From Castor canadensis (taxonomy: Eukaryota > Chordata > Mammalia > Rodentia > Castoridae): a DNA stretch of 64,000 nt. A model generated the notes under the pieces. It was not told the origin of the DNA. It did no database searches and saw nothing but the letters and a program-made list of their open reading frames with translations. Position numbers and translations under genes: made by a program. The stretch's first letter is position 1, and the number at the start of each line of letters is the position of its first letter. This document shows, one piece after another, positions 1-10,849 of the stretch. The DNA lies in assembly GCF_047511655.1 (NCBI RefSeq), contig NC_133393.1, positions 154,767,779-154,831,778 of the forward strand, in the 5' to 3' direction.

Positions 1-1565
1 CAATCCTTGAACTCATATGGATTGCAAGAGTCCTGATGCCAAGAAATCTTAAAGCAAACCAGAGTTGGAGGACTCACACTTCCTGATTTCATAACCTACT
101 ATAAAGATGCAGAGGTCAAAAGTGTGGTGTTAGCATGAGGACAGACACATATATCACCGGAATAGGATTAATGACCCAGAAATAAACCCTAACATTTATT
201 ACCAACTAATTTTCAATAAAGGTGTCAGGACAATTTATAGGAAGAGAATAATCTCCCCAACATGTTGGGTGCTGAATATCCACATGAAAAAAAATGAAGT
301 TAGACTGCTACCTCACGCCACATAGCAACTCAACATGAGCAATCCCAAATACAAAAGCTAAAACTGTAGAACTCTTAGAGGAGAACAGGCATGGGAGTAC
401 ATCTCCATGGGCTTGGAATTGGCAGTGAATTCTCAGATATAACACCAAAAACACGAACGATGAAATACAATAAATGACTTGGATTTCAATCAAACTTAAA
501 TATGGGGGTAAGGGCACTGCAAGGCATTATCAAGAAAGAAAAGAGACAATCTGCAGAATGTGAGAAAATATCTGAGACTCATGTAACTGATAAGGGTCCA
601 GTATCCAGAATGTCTGACAAACTCTTAGAACTCAACCACAAAAAAATAAATAATGCAATCACTTGAATTGGGAAATGAATTTAAATAGACGTTTCTCCAA
701 AGATTTACAAATGGCCAATAACCATAGAAGAAAACATTCAGCATCTTTAATCTTCAGGAAACTTCAGGTCAAAGCACAATGAAATACCACTTCACACACT
801 ATCACAAGCCTAAGATGAACACACACACACACAAAAACCAAAGTAAGTATTGGCAAGTATCTCAAGAAATCACAACTCTCATCCATTGCTGGTTGGAACA
901 TAAAATGGCATAGCCACTGTGGAAAATAAGGGCTCAAAAAGTTAAGCTTTAAAATTATAAAAAGTATAACTTTAATGCTGTAGAAATGACCATACAACAT
1001 AGCAATTCCGCTCCTAAGTATATACCAAAAAAAGAGAAAGAAAACACGTTCTCAAATCTTTATATATTTATATATGAGCATGTTGATATCAGTAATAATT
1101 CACAATAACAAAAGATGGAGACAACCCAAATGTCTCTGATTGGATGAACAAATAAATTATGAGATATACATATGATGAAATATCATTCAGTCACAAAAAA
1201 CCTGAAATATTAAAACATGCTAGAATGAGGATGGACCTCAAACTCATGCCAAGTGAGAGGAACCAGATACGAAAGATCACCTATTGTACGAGTCCCTCAT
1301 GTGCAGTACCTGGAATAGATAAATTCAAAGGAACAGAATGTAAATTGGTGGTTGTCTAGAGTGATGGGGGGAGAGTGAGGCAGGAGAATAGGGGGATGGA
1401 GACCCATTCCTTGGAGTTACTCCTTGTGTGTGGAGCTGTATTTTGGAATGATGGAAGTGTTTGGGAAGTCAATAGAGGTGGTGGTTGTATAACTTATGAA
1501 TGTTCTAAGTGTTCCTGAAGTTTTCTCTTTAAAGTACTTAGTTTTGTTATGTAAATTTCACATAT
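1..1565 (+). mobile_element. LINE-1 3' end (old, 5' part outside the window)
   Basis: Degenerate L1 ORF2 C-terminal sequence in sense orientation. Landmarks follow L1 order: 'aataggattaatgacccagaaataaaccct', 'gctgaatatccacatgaaaaaaaatgaagtt', 'tctccaaagatttacaaatggccaataa', 'ggagacaacccaaatgtc', then the 3' UTR-type text (gatggttgtataacttatgaatgttc) to about 1565. Frames are broken by many stops, so this is an inactive mammal-wide L1M-type copy. Subfamily not determined. Confidence 0.85.
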
Positions 1566-1915
1566 ATATCTATATATATGTAAAATGTAGGGAAATATGA
1601 AGGCCAGGAGGGGAAAATGGAAGTAAATTATTATGAGGTTCTGATCCAAGGGACAGTGACCTAGTATCACTTATAGGGAGGTGCTGAGGAGTTAGAGACT
1701 TACACTGTAATATCACTTATAGGTAGGCTCTGATAAGCTAAAGATTTATGCTATAAACCATGAAGGAACTGCTAAGATAACAAAGAGATACAACTAGGAA
1801 GGATAAAATGGGATCATAAAAAATTCAAACCAGAAGAAGGCATTAAAAAAAGGGGGGAAATGGAGGGAGCAAGAGTAAGGGGCAAACTCAAACCTAACTC
1901 TCAGTGATCACACGA

Positions 1916-2283
1916 CATGTAGTCTACCACACTTGGGCTGCTCTCACAAAATACCTTAACCTGGGTAAGTGATAAGCAACATAATTCACAACTCATGCTT
2001 TTGAAGGCTGGCAGTCCAAGATCAAGGCACTAGTAGTTTTGGAGCCTGTGCAGGCTTGTTCTCTACTTCAAAGATGACATCTAGCTGTGTCTTTCTATGG
2101 CGGAAGGGGCAAACAGGTGCCCACAAGCCTCTTCTAAAGGGCACTGAGCCCACTCATGAGGGTGGAGCTGTTGTGACCCTGTTGTCTCCTGAAGGCCTCA
2201 CTTCTTGATACTATCATGGGACATTAGATTTCAACATATGAATTTTATGGGACACCAACTTTCAGACCATGGTAACCACTAAC
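1916..2283. repeat. unclassified ancient interspersed repeat nested in L1
   Basis: The segment 'ggctgctctcacaaaatacctt...ggctggcagtccaagatcaaggc...cccactcatgagggtgg...tttcaacatatgaatttt' interrupts the L1 order. It resembles a dispersed mammalian repeat that I recognise by wording but cannot name with confidence. No clear target-site duplication was found. Confidence 0.5.
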
Positions 2284-2437
2284 TAAAGGTCACAGGATCA
2301 GATAAGATAAAAACAAAATCTATGTCTTACTATTTATTGCCAACAAGAAATAGACCTTAAATATAAAGACACAAATAAGTGAAAAGTAAAAGAATAGAAA
2401 AAATGTGCCAGGATAACAGTACTCAAAAGAAAACTGG

Positions 2438-2525
2438 GAAGGGTTGGAGACATGGTTCAAGTGACAGAGCACCTGCCTAGCAAGTACAAGACTCTGAGTT
2501 CAGCCCCCAGAATCACAAAAAAAGT
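2438..2525 (+). mobile_element. ID-type SINE
   Basis: tRNA-Ala-derived text: 'ggttcaagtgacagagcacctgcctagcaagtacaagactctgagttcagcccccag' followed by an A-rich tail, inserted in the L1 at 1620-6075. The wording 'gagttcagcccccag' is of the beaver-like ID type rather than the mouse or rat consensus. Confidence 0.8.
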
Positions 2526-3901
2526 CACTTCATAATTATATATGTGTCAAGTAATCAAGAACAGACAGAATCTTAAGTATCTACATAATATCAGTGCTCC
2601 AAAATATAGTAAGCAAAAACTCATGGAACTGAAGAGAGAAACAAATCATGATTATGGCCAGAGAATTCAGTCCCCCTTTCTCAACAGAACAAGGAGACAG
2701 AAAATCAGTAAGGATCTAGAAGATTTGAGCAACCTTATCAGTTGACTGGACTGAATTATAACTTCCTGAATGCCCCATTCAACAGCAGCAGAATGAACAT
2801 TCTTTTCAAGGGCACATAGAGCGTTTACCAAGATAGATCATTTCTAGCCCAAACATGTGAAAGGATTCAAGTTCTAAAAAGTGTATTTTCTGATCATGTG
2901 GAACTCACAAAAATCTCAGGTTAATCCTCAAATATTTGGAACTGAAGGAACATACTTATATTACGCATGAGTCAAAGAAGAAACCAACAATAGAACAGAA
3001 CTTTACATTAAAAGGAAAATACCACATATGAGAATTTGTGAGATCGTGTGAGGCAGGGCTTGGCTTAACTTTAAATGTAGTCAAAGGCTTACGTTAGAAG
3101 AGAAGAAAGATGTCAAATTGGCCACCTCAGCTTCACCTTAAGAAACCAGAAAAAGAGCAAATGAAACCCAAAGGAAACAGAAGAAAGGAAACAATGATGA
3201 CCAAAGTGAAAATCAGTGAAGTAGAAAAGAAAAATAGCAGAGGAAGAAAATGGAGCCAGTGTCTGGCTCTTTGAGAAAATCAGTAAAATTGGTAAAACTC
3301 TAGGCAGACTGAGCAGGAAACAAAGAGAACAGGCTGACTACTGACATCTGAAACAGGAATGGAGCATTACTACAGACCCTACCGAGAGCAGAGGATCATG
3401 GATAATACGGACTCTTGTGAGCAACTCGGATAAAATCATCAAATTCTTTGAAAGACATGAACTGAATATCCCTATATCTATAGAAGTAATTGAAAGTACA
3501 CAGAGAAAACTCCAGGCCCTCGCTTTCAGTAGTAAATTCTTTGAAACACTTCAGGAATTCTACACACACTCTCAAAATATGAAAGAAAATGATGTATTTC
3601 CCAATTTATTCCATGATACAAAACCAAACTCATGACACGAAAGCTACATGAAAATCTCTCTCATGAACATAGATGCAAAAAATTTGAATAAACTTTAGCA
3701 AGTTGAATCCAACAGTATAGTATAACAAGGACCAAATGGGATTTATCTCCAGAATGCAAGGTTGCATTAGAAAATTTATCAGTGTGTAATTTACCATAGT
3801 AATAAACTTAAAAAGGAAAAAAACCAATTATTTCAACAAAGGCAGAAAAAATCATTTGACAATATCCAGCATCCATTTTTATAAAAACTGTCACCAAAGC
3901 A

Positions 3902-4127
3902 GTTTTATTTATTCTTATTTTTTATGGTTCTGGGATTTGAAATCCCTCCCGCTTGGTAGGCAAGTGCTCTATCACTTGAGCCACTCCACCAGCCCTGTTT
4001 CTGTGTTGAATATTTTCAAGAGAGGGTCACTCAAACTATTTGCCTGGGCTGGCTTTGAACCACAATCTTCCTGATCTCTGCCTCCTGAGTAGCTAGGATT
4101 ATAGGCGTGAGCCACTGTTGCCCAGCT
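3902..4127 (-). mobile_element. B1+ID dimeric SINE, antisense in L1
   Basis: Reverse-complement order: T-rich tail, ID half ('ctctatcacttgagccactccaccagccc'), then B1 half ('ggctggctttgaaccacaatcttcctgatctctgcctcctgagtagctaggattataggcgtgagccac'). Flanked by a short duplication ccaaagca (about 3893-3900 and 4128-4135). L1 sequence resumes directly after it. Confidence 0.85.
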
Positions 4128-4574
4128 GCCAAAGCAAATTTAAATAGAGGGAGACTTCCTCAAAGGGAGGAGCAGGCATCTCTGGCAACCCTGCAGCTAG
4201 CATCATGTTCAGTAGTGTGGCACTGATGAAGAAGATAGACCGTTCAGAAACAGGCCCACGCACACACGTGGGCACCTTACTTTTGAAAAGTGCAAGCACA
4301 GTTCAAATGCTGGCATGACAACCTTTTTAAACAAATGATATTAGAATATTTGTATATAAAAGCAAAACTAAAAGACAACAGGAAAAGAATTTAATTCATA
4401 CCTGGTCCCATACACAAAAATTAACTCAAATTGGACCCTAGGCTTAAACCTAAAACTATCGAAGACCTTCATGATCCTAGGTTAGACAAAGACTTCTTAG
4501 GCAATATGCCCAAAACATGACTTATAAAGGAATAAATTGATAAACTGGACTTCATCAAAATAAAAGGTCTCTTT

Positions 4575-4700
4575 TGTTTATTTTGTTTTGTTTTTGAGAC
4601 AGGATCTCTCTATACAGCCCAGGCTGACCTCAAACTCCTGATCCTTCTGTCTCAGCCTCCCTAGCACTGGGGTTACAGGTATGCACCACCATGCTCAGCT
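4575..4700 (-). mobile_element. B1-like SINE monomer, antisense in L1
   Basis: 'gagacaggatctctctatacagcccaggctgacctcaaactcctgatcc...gcctccctagcactggggttacaggtatgcaccaccatgctcagct' is a 7SL-derived B1-type body in reverse orientation with its T-rich tail at the low-coordinate side. The L1 resumes at 4701. Confidence 0.8.
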
Positions 4701-4874
4701 AAATTAAGCATTTCTGGCTTTTGAAAGACATTGTTAAGAAAATGAAAAGACAAGCCACAGTCTGGGAGAAAATAATTGAAAGGTGTATGTCTGATAAAGG
4801 ATTTGTATTCAGAACATATAAAAAAGTCCTCAAAATCTAATAAGAAAAGACTCCAATTTGTTTTTCTCTGCTGT

Positions 4875-5009
4875 TTGGTGATTTTTTTCTGGGGGGGGGT
4901 GTTGTTTTGAAACAGGGGCTCACTACCTCCGGCTGGCCTCAAACTCACAGTCCTCCAGCATCAGCCTCCCAAGTGCTGAGATTACAGATGTGCACCACTA
5001 TACCTGGCT
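4875..5009 (-). mobile_element. B1-like SINE monomer, antisense in L1
   Basis: 'gaaacaggggctcactacctccggctggcctcaaactcacagtcctccagcatcagcctcccaagtgctgagattacagatgtgcaccactatacctggct' matches a degraded B1-type body. It starts with a T/G-rich tail (including a run of 9-10 G) and is followed by L1 sequence. Confidence 0.75.
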
Positions 5010-5445
5010 CCAGTTTTTATATGTACAAAATATTTGAACAACTTTTACCCAAGAAGATATACGGAGAGCAAACAAGCACATGGAAGGATGCTAATATCAT
5101 TAGTCATTAGAAACTAAAATTCAAGTCACAATGAGATAAACAATGGCTATCTTTTGGAAAGCTGGGGAAGACTGGGTGCTTCAAGGCTTTGGAGGGACTG
5201 GAACTCAGCCCCCGCTGGTGGAAACCCATGGCACCACCACTTTGGAAAACAATTGGCACTCTGTTAAAAGTTAAACATATACTGACCATATGATCCAGGC
5301 AGTCCAGCCTTGTGTTTACTCCGGAGAAATGACAGCAGTTGTCCCTACGACTGGCACATAAATATTCACAGCAGCTGTAACCAAATTCTGACATAGCCTT
5401 AATGTCTGTCAGCCTGAATGTCTGTCTTCCATGTAGGGGGAAAAC

Positions 5446-5730
5446 TGTGGTATAGATGCACATAGACACACTGAGGTGTAGTCACACAGTGACACACACT
5501 GGTGTAGTCACACAGTGACTGAGCTGTAGCCACAGAATAGCACACACTGTGGTATGGCTGCACAATGACACGTTCGGGTGATGTCACACAAGAGACACAC
5601 TAATGTGGCCACACTGTATCGCACACTGTGCTGTGGTCACACAACAACACAGCAGCGTGTAGCGTGGGCACACTGTGTTACAGCCCCACAACAGCACGCA
5701 CACACACTGTGGTTAGCCACACACCCTGGG
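5446..5730 (+). repeat. degenerate ~26-bp minisatellite within L1
   Basis: About ten imperfect units of the form 'ctgtggt(at)(a/g)g(c/t)cacacagtgacacac' occur in a row (for example starting near 5446, 5471, 5499, 5522, 5547, 5575, 5602, 5628, 5657 and 5712). L1 sequence flanks both sides. The first unit, 'actgtggtatagatgcaca', resembles the L1 ORF2 text 'tgtggtatatccataca' expected at that place. Confidence 0.7.
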
Positions 5731-6075
5731 CAGTGAAAAGGACATGCCATCCCTACGCCCTAGGACATGGATGGATCTAGAAGTAATTACAGCGAGGGTG
5801 AGAACCCAGAATTTACATGAAATTCTAGGAAACGCAAGCTAATTTGTGTGGCAGAGAGCAGATGGGTGGCTGCCTGGGGACGGGCTGGGGCAGGGGGTGG
5901 GAGAGGAGACTGCCACGGGGCCCTTTGGGAACAGTGGGTTTATTCATTGTCTTGATTTAGTGGCGGTGGTTTCACGGATGCGTACAGATGTCAAAACTTA
6001 TCCAATTGTACACTTTAAACTCGTGCACTTAGTTGTTTGGTGATTATACTTGAATAAAGCTGTTTTTCAAAAAAG

Positions 6076-8545
6076 AGCAAGAGGAACGTTCCAGAAGTGA
6101 GGCCCCTTCCTGCCAGGGCTGCAGCACAGCCCCTGACACCTGGGGTCCTCGAGAAGTGACAGCTGCCCCAGGTTCTGTGTCCCCATTCTGGAGGCTAATC
6201 AGAAACCCAGAGGTTCTGGCTGAGGTCTGGCAAAATGGTGTCAACTGGGGGCTTGTAGGGTGGGATCCCTCATGACCAGGCAGCACCCCACGCCTATACT
6301 CCCACAGGAGAGCCCGGGGTACAGGGAGAAGCCACATGCAGACCTGGGGAAGCACCCAGGGGCTGTGTCTGCCAGCTATGGGCAGCAGGCATCTGCGTAC
6401 AGGCGCCCTGAGCCCCAGCCCATCAGAGCTGCCCCAGTGCTGGGCACAGGAGTGGGCTCCTGCCGGATGCCTGCAGAGCCTGGCCCTCTGCTATGCTTGA
6501 GTGAAGACATCTGCTCCAGCAGAGGCTCTGAGCTGCCCCACCAGCAAGCCCGGTGCCTGGAAGCAAACTGTGAGGAAACTCCAATAGAAGGCCTCACAGG
6601 TGAGGTGGCTGAGGGCCCTGGGTGACGAGCACCAGTCTGGACTGGATGGGAACCCCTGAGGAGGCGACGGCTACTCTTAACCTCCACTAGGGGTCCGTGA
6701 AGTGCCTGGGTCACACATAGAGCCCACTGTCTGAAGCTTACTTCTCCACTGCCCAGGTGTGTATTGATCACGTACTGTGTGCTGAGCCCCTTGCAACCAC
6801 TGCAAAGAGAGGGACACCCTAAAGTTCCTGACAAGCGACACACACGGCAGATATGCCACATCCAGGAGTAGGATGACTTCAGAGGGTGACAAATGCCAAG
6901 AAGAGAAAACACAGTGACAGGATGGAAGCACCAGATGACTTCTGTCCCTGTGGTGGCTGGCCTGCTCCCTCTCAGGCTGGGCGTGCCATGTGCTGTCCTG
7001 TTGGCAATGCTCGTGGGACCACAGTGGCCCATCAGGTTGGGAAGGTAGGGATGAAATCAGAGCCATGGCTGCGCTTCCCGGCTTGCCACTCCTCTGGTGG
7101 ACAGATCACTTTCAGTCACAGCAGGCATCCAGCTGCCAGGCAGGAAGTGAACGAGGGTCCCTGGCCACTCTCACTCAGTAGGCTTGGCAGAGGTGGTTCC
7201 TCCTTGGTCACTGGGTTCTGAAGTGGTTTTAACAGGATAAAAGGGTTTGTCGGTGGGTGGGAGAAATAAGACCAGGCCTTCTGTCACTTGTGGGTGCACA
7301 TGCCTGTGAAGTGGATGCAGATCTTCAGCCCTGCAGCCCCCAGCCTCTAGGAAGCTGGTTTCCTGCAGGGTCTTCCCAAGCCCACATGGGGTACAGTTCT
7401 CTAGGTTTCTCTCTGGGATGCCAGCAGAGACAGGGCAGGGACAGGACATCGCCTCTGAAGGGAGCTTAGGGAAGGGGCTGCCCCCATTTCTCCCACTCAC
7501 TGGGCAGGCTTCATAGCCAGAGCCAATGCTGAAAAGGGTCCTGCCTGACTACAGCCATGTTCCTCCCCTGGACAGCGCCCACAATGAATGGGACACTCAA
7601 AGGGGTGTTTCCAGAAAAGGGACGGGGAGATCAGGAGTGATCTCGCAGTGGGGTGGGCAGGCATAAGTCCAGTAGGGAGGCCCAGGAACAGGGCTCAGCA
7701 TGGAGCCCGAGTGCCCCATGGCAGCTTCAGGGGCCATCCTGAGATGACCCAGTTCCTGGGACACAGAAGCCACTTCACCATCTGAGGCCTGGCCCTGAGA
7801 ACTCGGGAGTGGGAAGCTTTTGAGCCACTGTGAGACAGGCCCATCAAACCTTCTGAGTGGCTCTTGTCACCAGCGAGTGTGGAGTTTAGGGCAGCCAGAG
7901 CGGGCTCCTGTTCACAGAGATGCCCATGGGCTCACCTTCCCTTCCCCACTGATCTTTTTTGTTTCTTTACTGCAGAGGTCCAAACTGCTCCCCACTGAGT
8001 GAGTCTTGAGAGTGGAGTGGCCAGAAGATTCTGTGTTTCCTGAATTTCGAAAAAGGATAATCAGAGAAAGAAGGGGAAAAAGAGATACCAGCCCAGCTGG
8101 TCAGCGACCCCACACCAGCTGCTCCAAAGTTCTCGGGTCGGCAGGGGGTGCATCATGCATAGTGAGGGCTCCAGTACTTGCCCTGAGCCTCTGGCCCTCC
8201 TCTTGTAACTCCAGCCACCTTTCTTCCTGAGAGCTTGTGACATTTGTCATCAAGCACTAGGGTAGGCCCACCGCAGCTGGGGTAGCATGAGGGAGACAAG
8301 TTGTTTGATCTAGTTTCTGGCCATAAGGGAGTCTACCCTTGCTGACCCTCAATTCCCTCCTGTGAAGTGGGGCAGAGTTGGACTCTAAGACACCAAACTC
8401 TCGGCCAGGATGGAGCAGAGGACGGAGCCATGAGTGACCATCCTAGGTGTGACTTTGGTATCTGCCTCTGCTTACCCATGGTTGTCATGCAGCTCTAGGT
8501 TTTGGACACCAGTGTGTGCCCTATCCTCAATTTGTCACCAGTTTA
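6076..8545. other. gene-free unique sequence
   Basis: GC-rich intergenic DNA downstream of WNT7B. No exon, RNA gene or young repeat recognised. A MIR-like fragment is possible at 8280-8400. Open frames on both strands (up to 218 codons at 6376-7032) lack any recognisable domain. Confidence 0.6.
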
Positions 8546-8549
8546 GCTT

Positions 8550-8745
8550 TTTTCTTTTCTTCGTTTTTTTGGTGGTATTGGGGTTTGAACTCAGGACCTC
8601 ATGATTGCTAGACAGGCACTTTACCACTTGAGCCACCCCCCCAGCCCTTTTTGTTTAGTTTGTTTTCAGATAGGGTCTTGTGCTTTTGTCTGGGGCTGAC
8701 ATTGGACTGAGATCCTCCTGCCTGTGACTCCCAAGTTCCTAGCCC
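8550..8745 (-). mobile_element. B1+ID dimeric SINE (truncated)
   Basis: T-rich tail, then 'ggtggtattggggtttgaactcaggacctcatgattgctagacaggcactttaccacttgagccac', followed by a degraded B1 half ending 'cctgtgactcccaagttcctag'. The 5' end of the B1 half is eroded. Confidence 0.8.
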
Positions 8746-8764
8746 ACCTGTGACCCCACGCACA

Positions 8765-10140
8765 TTTCTTTAACCTCTCTAGCCTCGGTTTCCCTGTATG
8801 TCAAATCAAGATAACACTGATTTCCAGGGCTCAGGGTGAAGGTTGGACAAGACTGTGCAGGTAGGTTGCCTGTCACAGTGGCTGGCTCAGGCAATGAGCT
8901 TGGTAAACCTCGGCCAGAGATATCTGCAAGTGACATTTAAGCCAACCCCTCACCTGGCTGCTTGCCACCTGCCAGAGCCCAGGTCCCAAGGAACCTCTAC
9001 TGTTTCTAGTTCTTTCTCCAGCCCTCCCAGAAGCACAGGCTCTGGAGTTGGTCCCAGGCAGAGGGAGGGAGGGGGTGAGGTACAGAGGATTCAGGGTGCT
9101 GCCTTCTATCCTTCACACCCCCGGTCTCCCCAGTCAGGAGGTGTTCTCACCTTTGCAGCTTCTTCGATGGTCACTGCCTTTGCATCAAATGAAGAGGCTA
9201 CTGCTCCTAACCTTGCCACCGTCCCTCCTCCTGCAGCTCTTTTCACCCCTTGGAACATGTCGAGCACGTTAGAACAGGGATGTCCTCCAAGTCAGCACGG
9301 AGGCACAAAGACGCCCATCCCCCAAAGCTACCCACTCTCTTTTCTTCGCGACCAGACGCGTTGTTTCTGGTCCCCGCCCGCCCCAGCAGGACAGATTGCC
9401 TTGGCAAGGCCATCAGATTATAATTAGCACTAATTAGCGCCTCAGCAATCTGTGAGACAAGTCACCTGTCGCCAAGTCGCCTTCTAGAGAGCTGAAATGA
9501 TTCCCGTTGGTTCAAAACATCAAAAGGAGCTGAGCCAAGCCAACGCTCTACTGAAATCAAGGCAGCGGCCCTTTGTGCTCATCTCCCACCCCTTCCTGCT
9601 CTGGGCTCTGGAAAGTTCTTGTCTGCAGAATGGGCAGGGTGAGGGGATGAGGTGGTGCTGATGGGAGCTGTACCAGCAGCTTCCACCTTCCCAGAAAGAT
9701 GCCACTGCTGCCAGCCTAGGTGCATTCGGTCTCTGTGCGAACCATGGCACGGCATGGGCAATGCAGGACAGTGGCAGAAGTGGAGGTGCAGGGTGGGAAT
9801 GTCCAGCCAAGACTGTGAGGCTGCTTTGTAGTTTCCTCTGCCACTTGCCTTGGGCCAGTTCTGAGCTGGGGCCAGGACTCACAGATGACACGAGAAGAGA
9901 AGCAGGCATCCCTGGGAGCTCTCAGCCTGCAGGAGAGGCCGAGGGGTCCTGGGATGGACCTGGGCTCCAGTACTGCTGGGAGAAGAGGTAGCAAGGGTGA
10001 GAGTGAAGGCTGCAAAGAAGGACCAGCAGCCCTGAGCAGGAGGGGAGAGTACGTGCGGAGGCCCCGAGCAGAAGGGTCCTACCTCACTCTGCCCAAAGCA
10101 GGTTGGAGAGGGGCTGCCTCCCCACAACTGACTCCTCATT
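8765..10140. other. gene-free sequence with one motif cluster
   Basis: Contains a MIR-like fragment near 8770-8830 and the homeodomain-type motif cluster at 9405-9500 listed separately. No coding signal. Confidence 0.55.
9405..9500. promoter_or_regulatory. candidate regulatory element with paired TAATTAGC sites
   Basis: Two TAATTAGC octamers at 9421-9428 and 9431-9438 are spaced exactly 10 bp apart, with a further ATTATAATTA overlap at 9417. They lie in an AT-rich island inside GC-rich surroundings free of repeats. TAATTA is the core of many homeodomain proteins. Function and conservation are inferred, not shown. Confidence 0.35.
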
Positions 10141-10147
10141 CCCTCTG

Positions 10148-10324
10148 CCCCTCTTCCCTTCCTCCCTCCCTCCCTTCCTTCCTCTCTCCCTCCTTTTCTT
10201 CTTCTTTTTTCCTTCCTCCCTTTCTCCTTTCCTTCCTTCCTCTCTCTCCTCCTTTCTTCCCTCCTTCCTCCCCTCCTTCCTTCCTTCCTCTGTCTCCCCT
10301 CCCTCCCTCCCTCCCTTCCTTCCC
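10148..10324 (+). repeat. homopyrimidine (CT/CCTT)n tract
   Basis: Pyrimidines are uninterrupted from 10148 to 10291 (144 nt). One G at 10292 is followed by more pyrimidines to 10324. It is a mix of CCTT, CCCT and CTT units. Such mirror-like tracts can adopt triplex (H-DNA) structures. It creates spurious open frames on both strands. Confidence 0.95.
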
Positions 10325-10742
10325 GCCATCTGATAGGTGACAAATAGACTCCACCTTAGGGTCAAAGACTCCTGGGTCTCAAATGCTGTAGGTACCAGGC
10401 CCAACTGGCTCATTTCCAGGTTGGGGAAACTCAGCAACAGAGATTCGCCCAGATCACACTGAGCCTTTTGGGCCGTGACCAGAGCCCTGGCTGCTGGACT
10501 GCTGCCCTGTGATCTTCCCACGACACGAAGCTGCATGGCCTCTGCCTCAGCCCAGGGTCAGAGGCCTCTTTTTCTTTTTTTTTTTCTGAGCCTGACATAT
10601 TTCTCTTCTGGTTTCATGCTGACTTTGTGGGACAGGAAAGCTCTGTAGGCAGAGTAAGTCTGTGAAGACAGTGTAGAATTTAGAGAGAAGACAGGACATT
10701 TGGACAAATCCTGTTCCAAAGAAAGACATGCAACAAGGATGT

Positions 10743-10846
10743 GAGAAGGGGAGGAGGGGGGATGGGAAGGGGGAGGGGAGGGGAAGGGGGAGGAAAGGAG
10801 GAGGGAGGGGAAGGGGAGGAGGTGGGAGGGGAGGAAGGAAGAGGGA
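10743..10846 (+). repeat. G/A-rich homopurine tract
   Basis: GGGGA/GGGA-type repeats; 10764-10822 is pure purine (59 nt), with single T at 10763 and 10823. Many G runs of 3-6 give G-quadruplex potential on the plus strand. It is in opposite orientation to the pyrimidine tract about 420 bp upstream. Confidence 0.95.
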
Positions 10847-10849
10847 CCT

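Larger units (their letters stand above)
1620..6075 (+). mobile_element. LINE-1 (L1M-type), decayed, with nested insertions
   Basis: Second sense-strand L1, 5'-truncated. Text resembling the start of ORF2 (aaaatgggatcataaaaaattcaaaccagaagaaggca) appears at 1805-1845, endonuclease-region text at 2520-3000, reverse-transcriptase-region text at 3280-3900 and 4130-4570, the C-terminal part at 4700-5420 and 5735-5850, and the 3' UTR with 'gaataaagctgttttt' plus an A-rich end near 6075. It is interrupted by an older repeat (1916-2283), an ID element (2438-2525), three antisense SINEs and a minisatellite. Reading frames are destroyed. Confidence 0.85.

Noticed and set aside
1159-1359. Short plus-strand open frame of 66 codons
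   Set aside because: It is decayed L1 ORF2 sequence, not an independent gene.
5446-5730. Possible CRISPR-like regular repeat
   Set aside because: Units are degenerate, contiguous without unique spacers, and lie inside an L1 in mammalian DNA.
6376-7032. 218-codon open frame on the minus strand
   Set aside because: Amino-acid text looks random and several competing frames overlap it.
7945-7975. Strong-looking splice acceptor (ctgatcttttttgtttctttactgcag)
   Set aside because: No coding frame or matching donor nearby supports an exon; could be chance or part of a non-coding transcript.
9879-10536. Arg/Glu/Gly-rich and Pro/Ser-rich frames of about 150 codons on both strands
   Set aside because: Both come from the CT/GA tract at 10148-10324; low-complexity artefacts.
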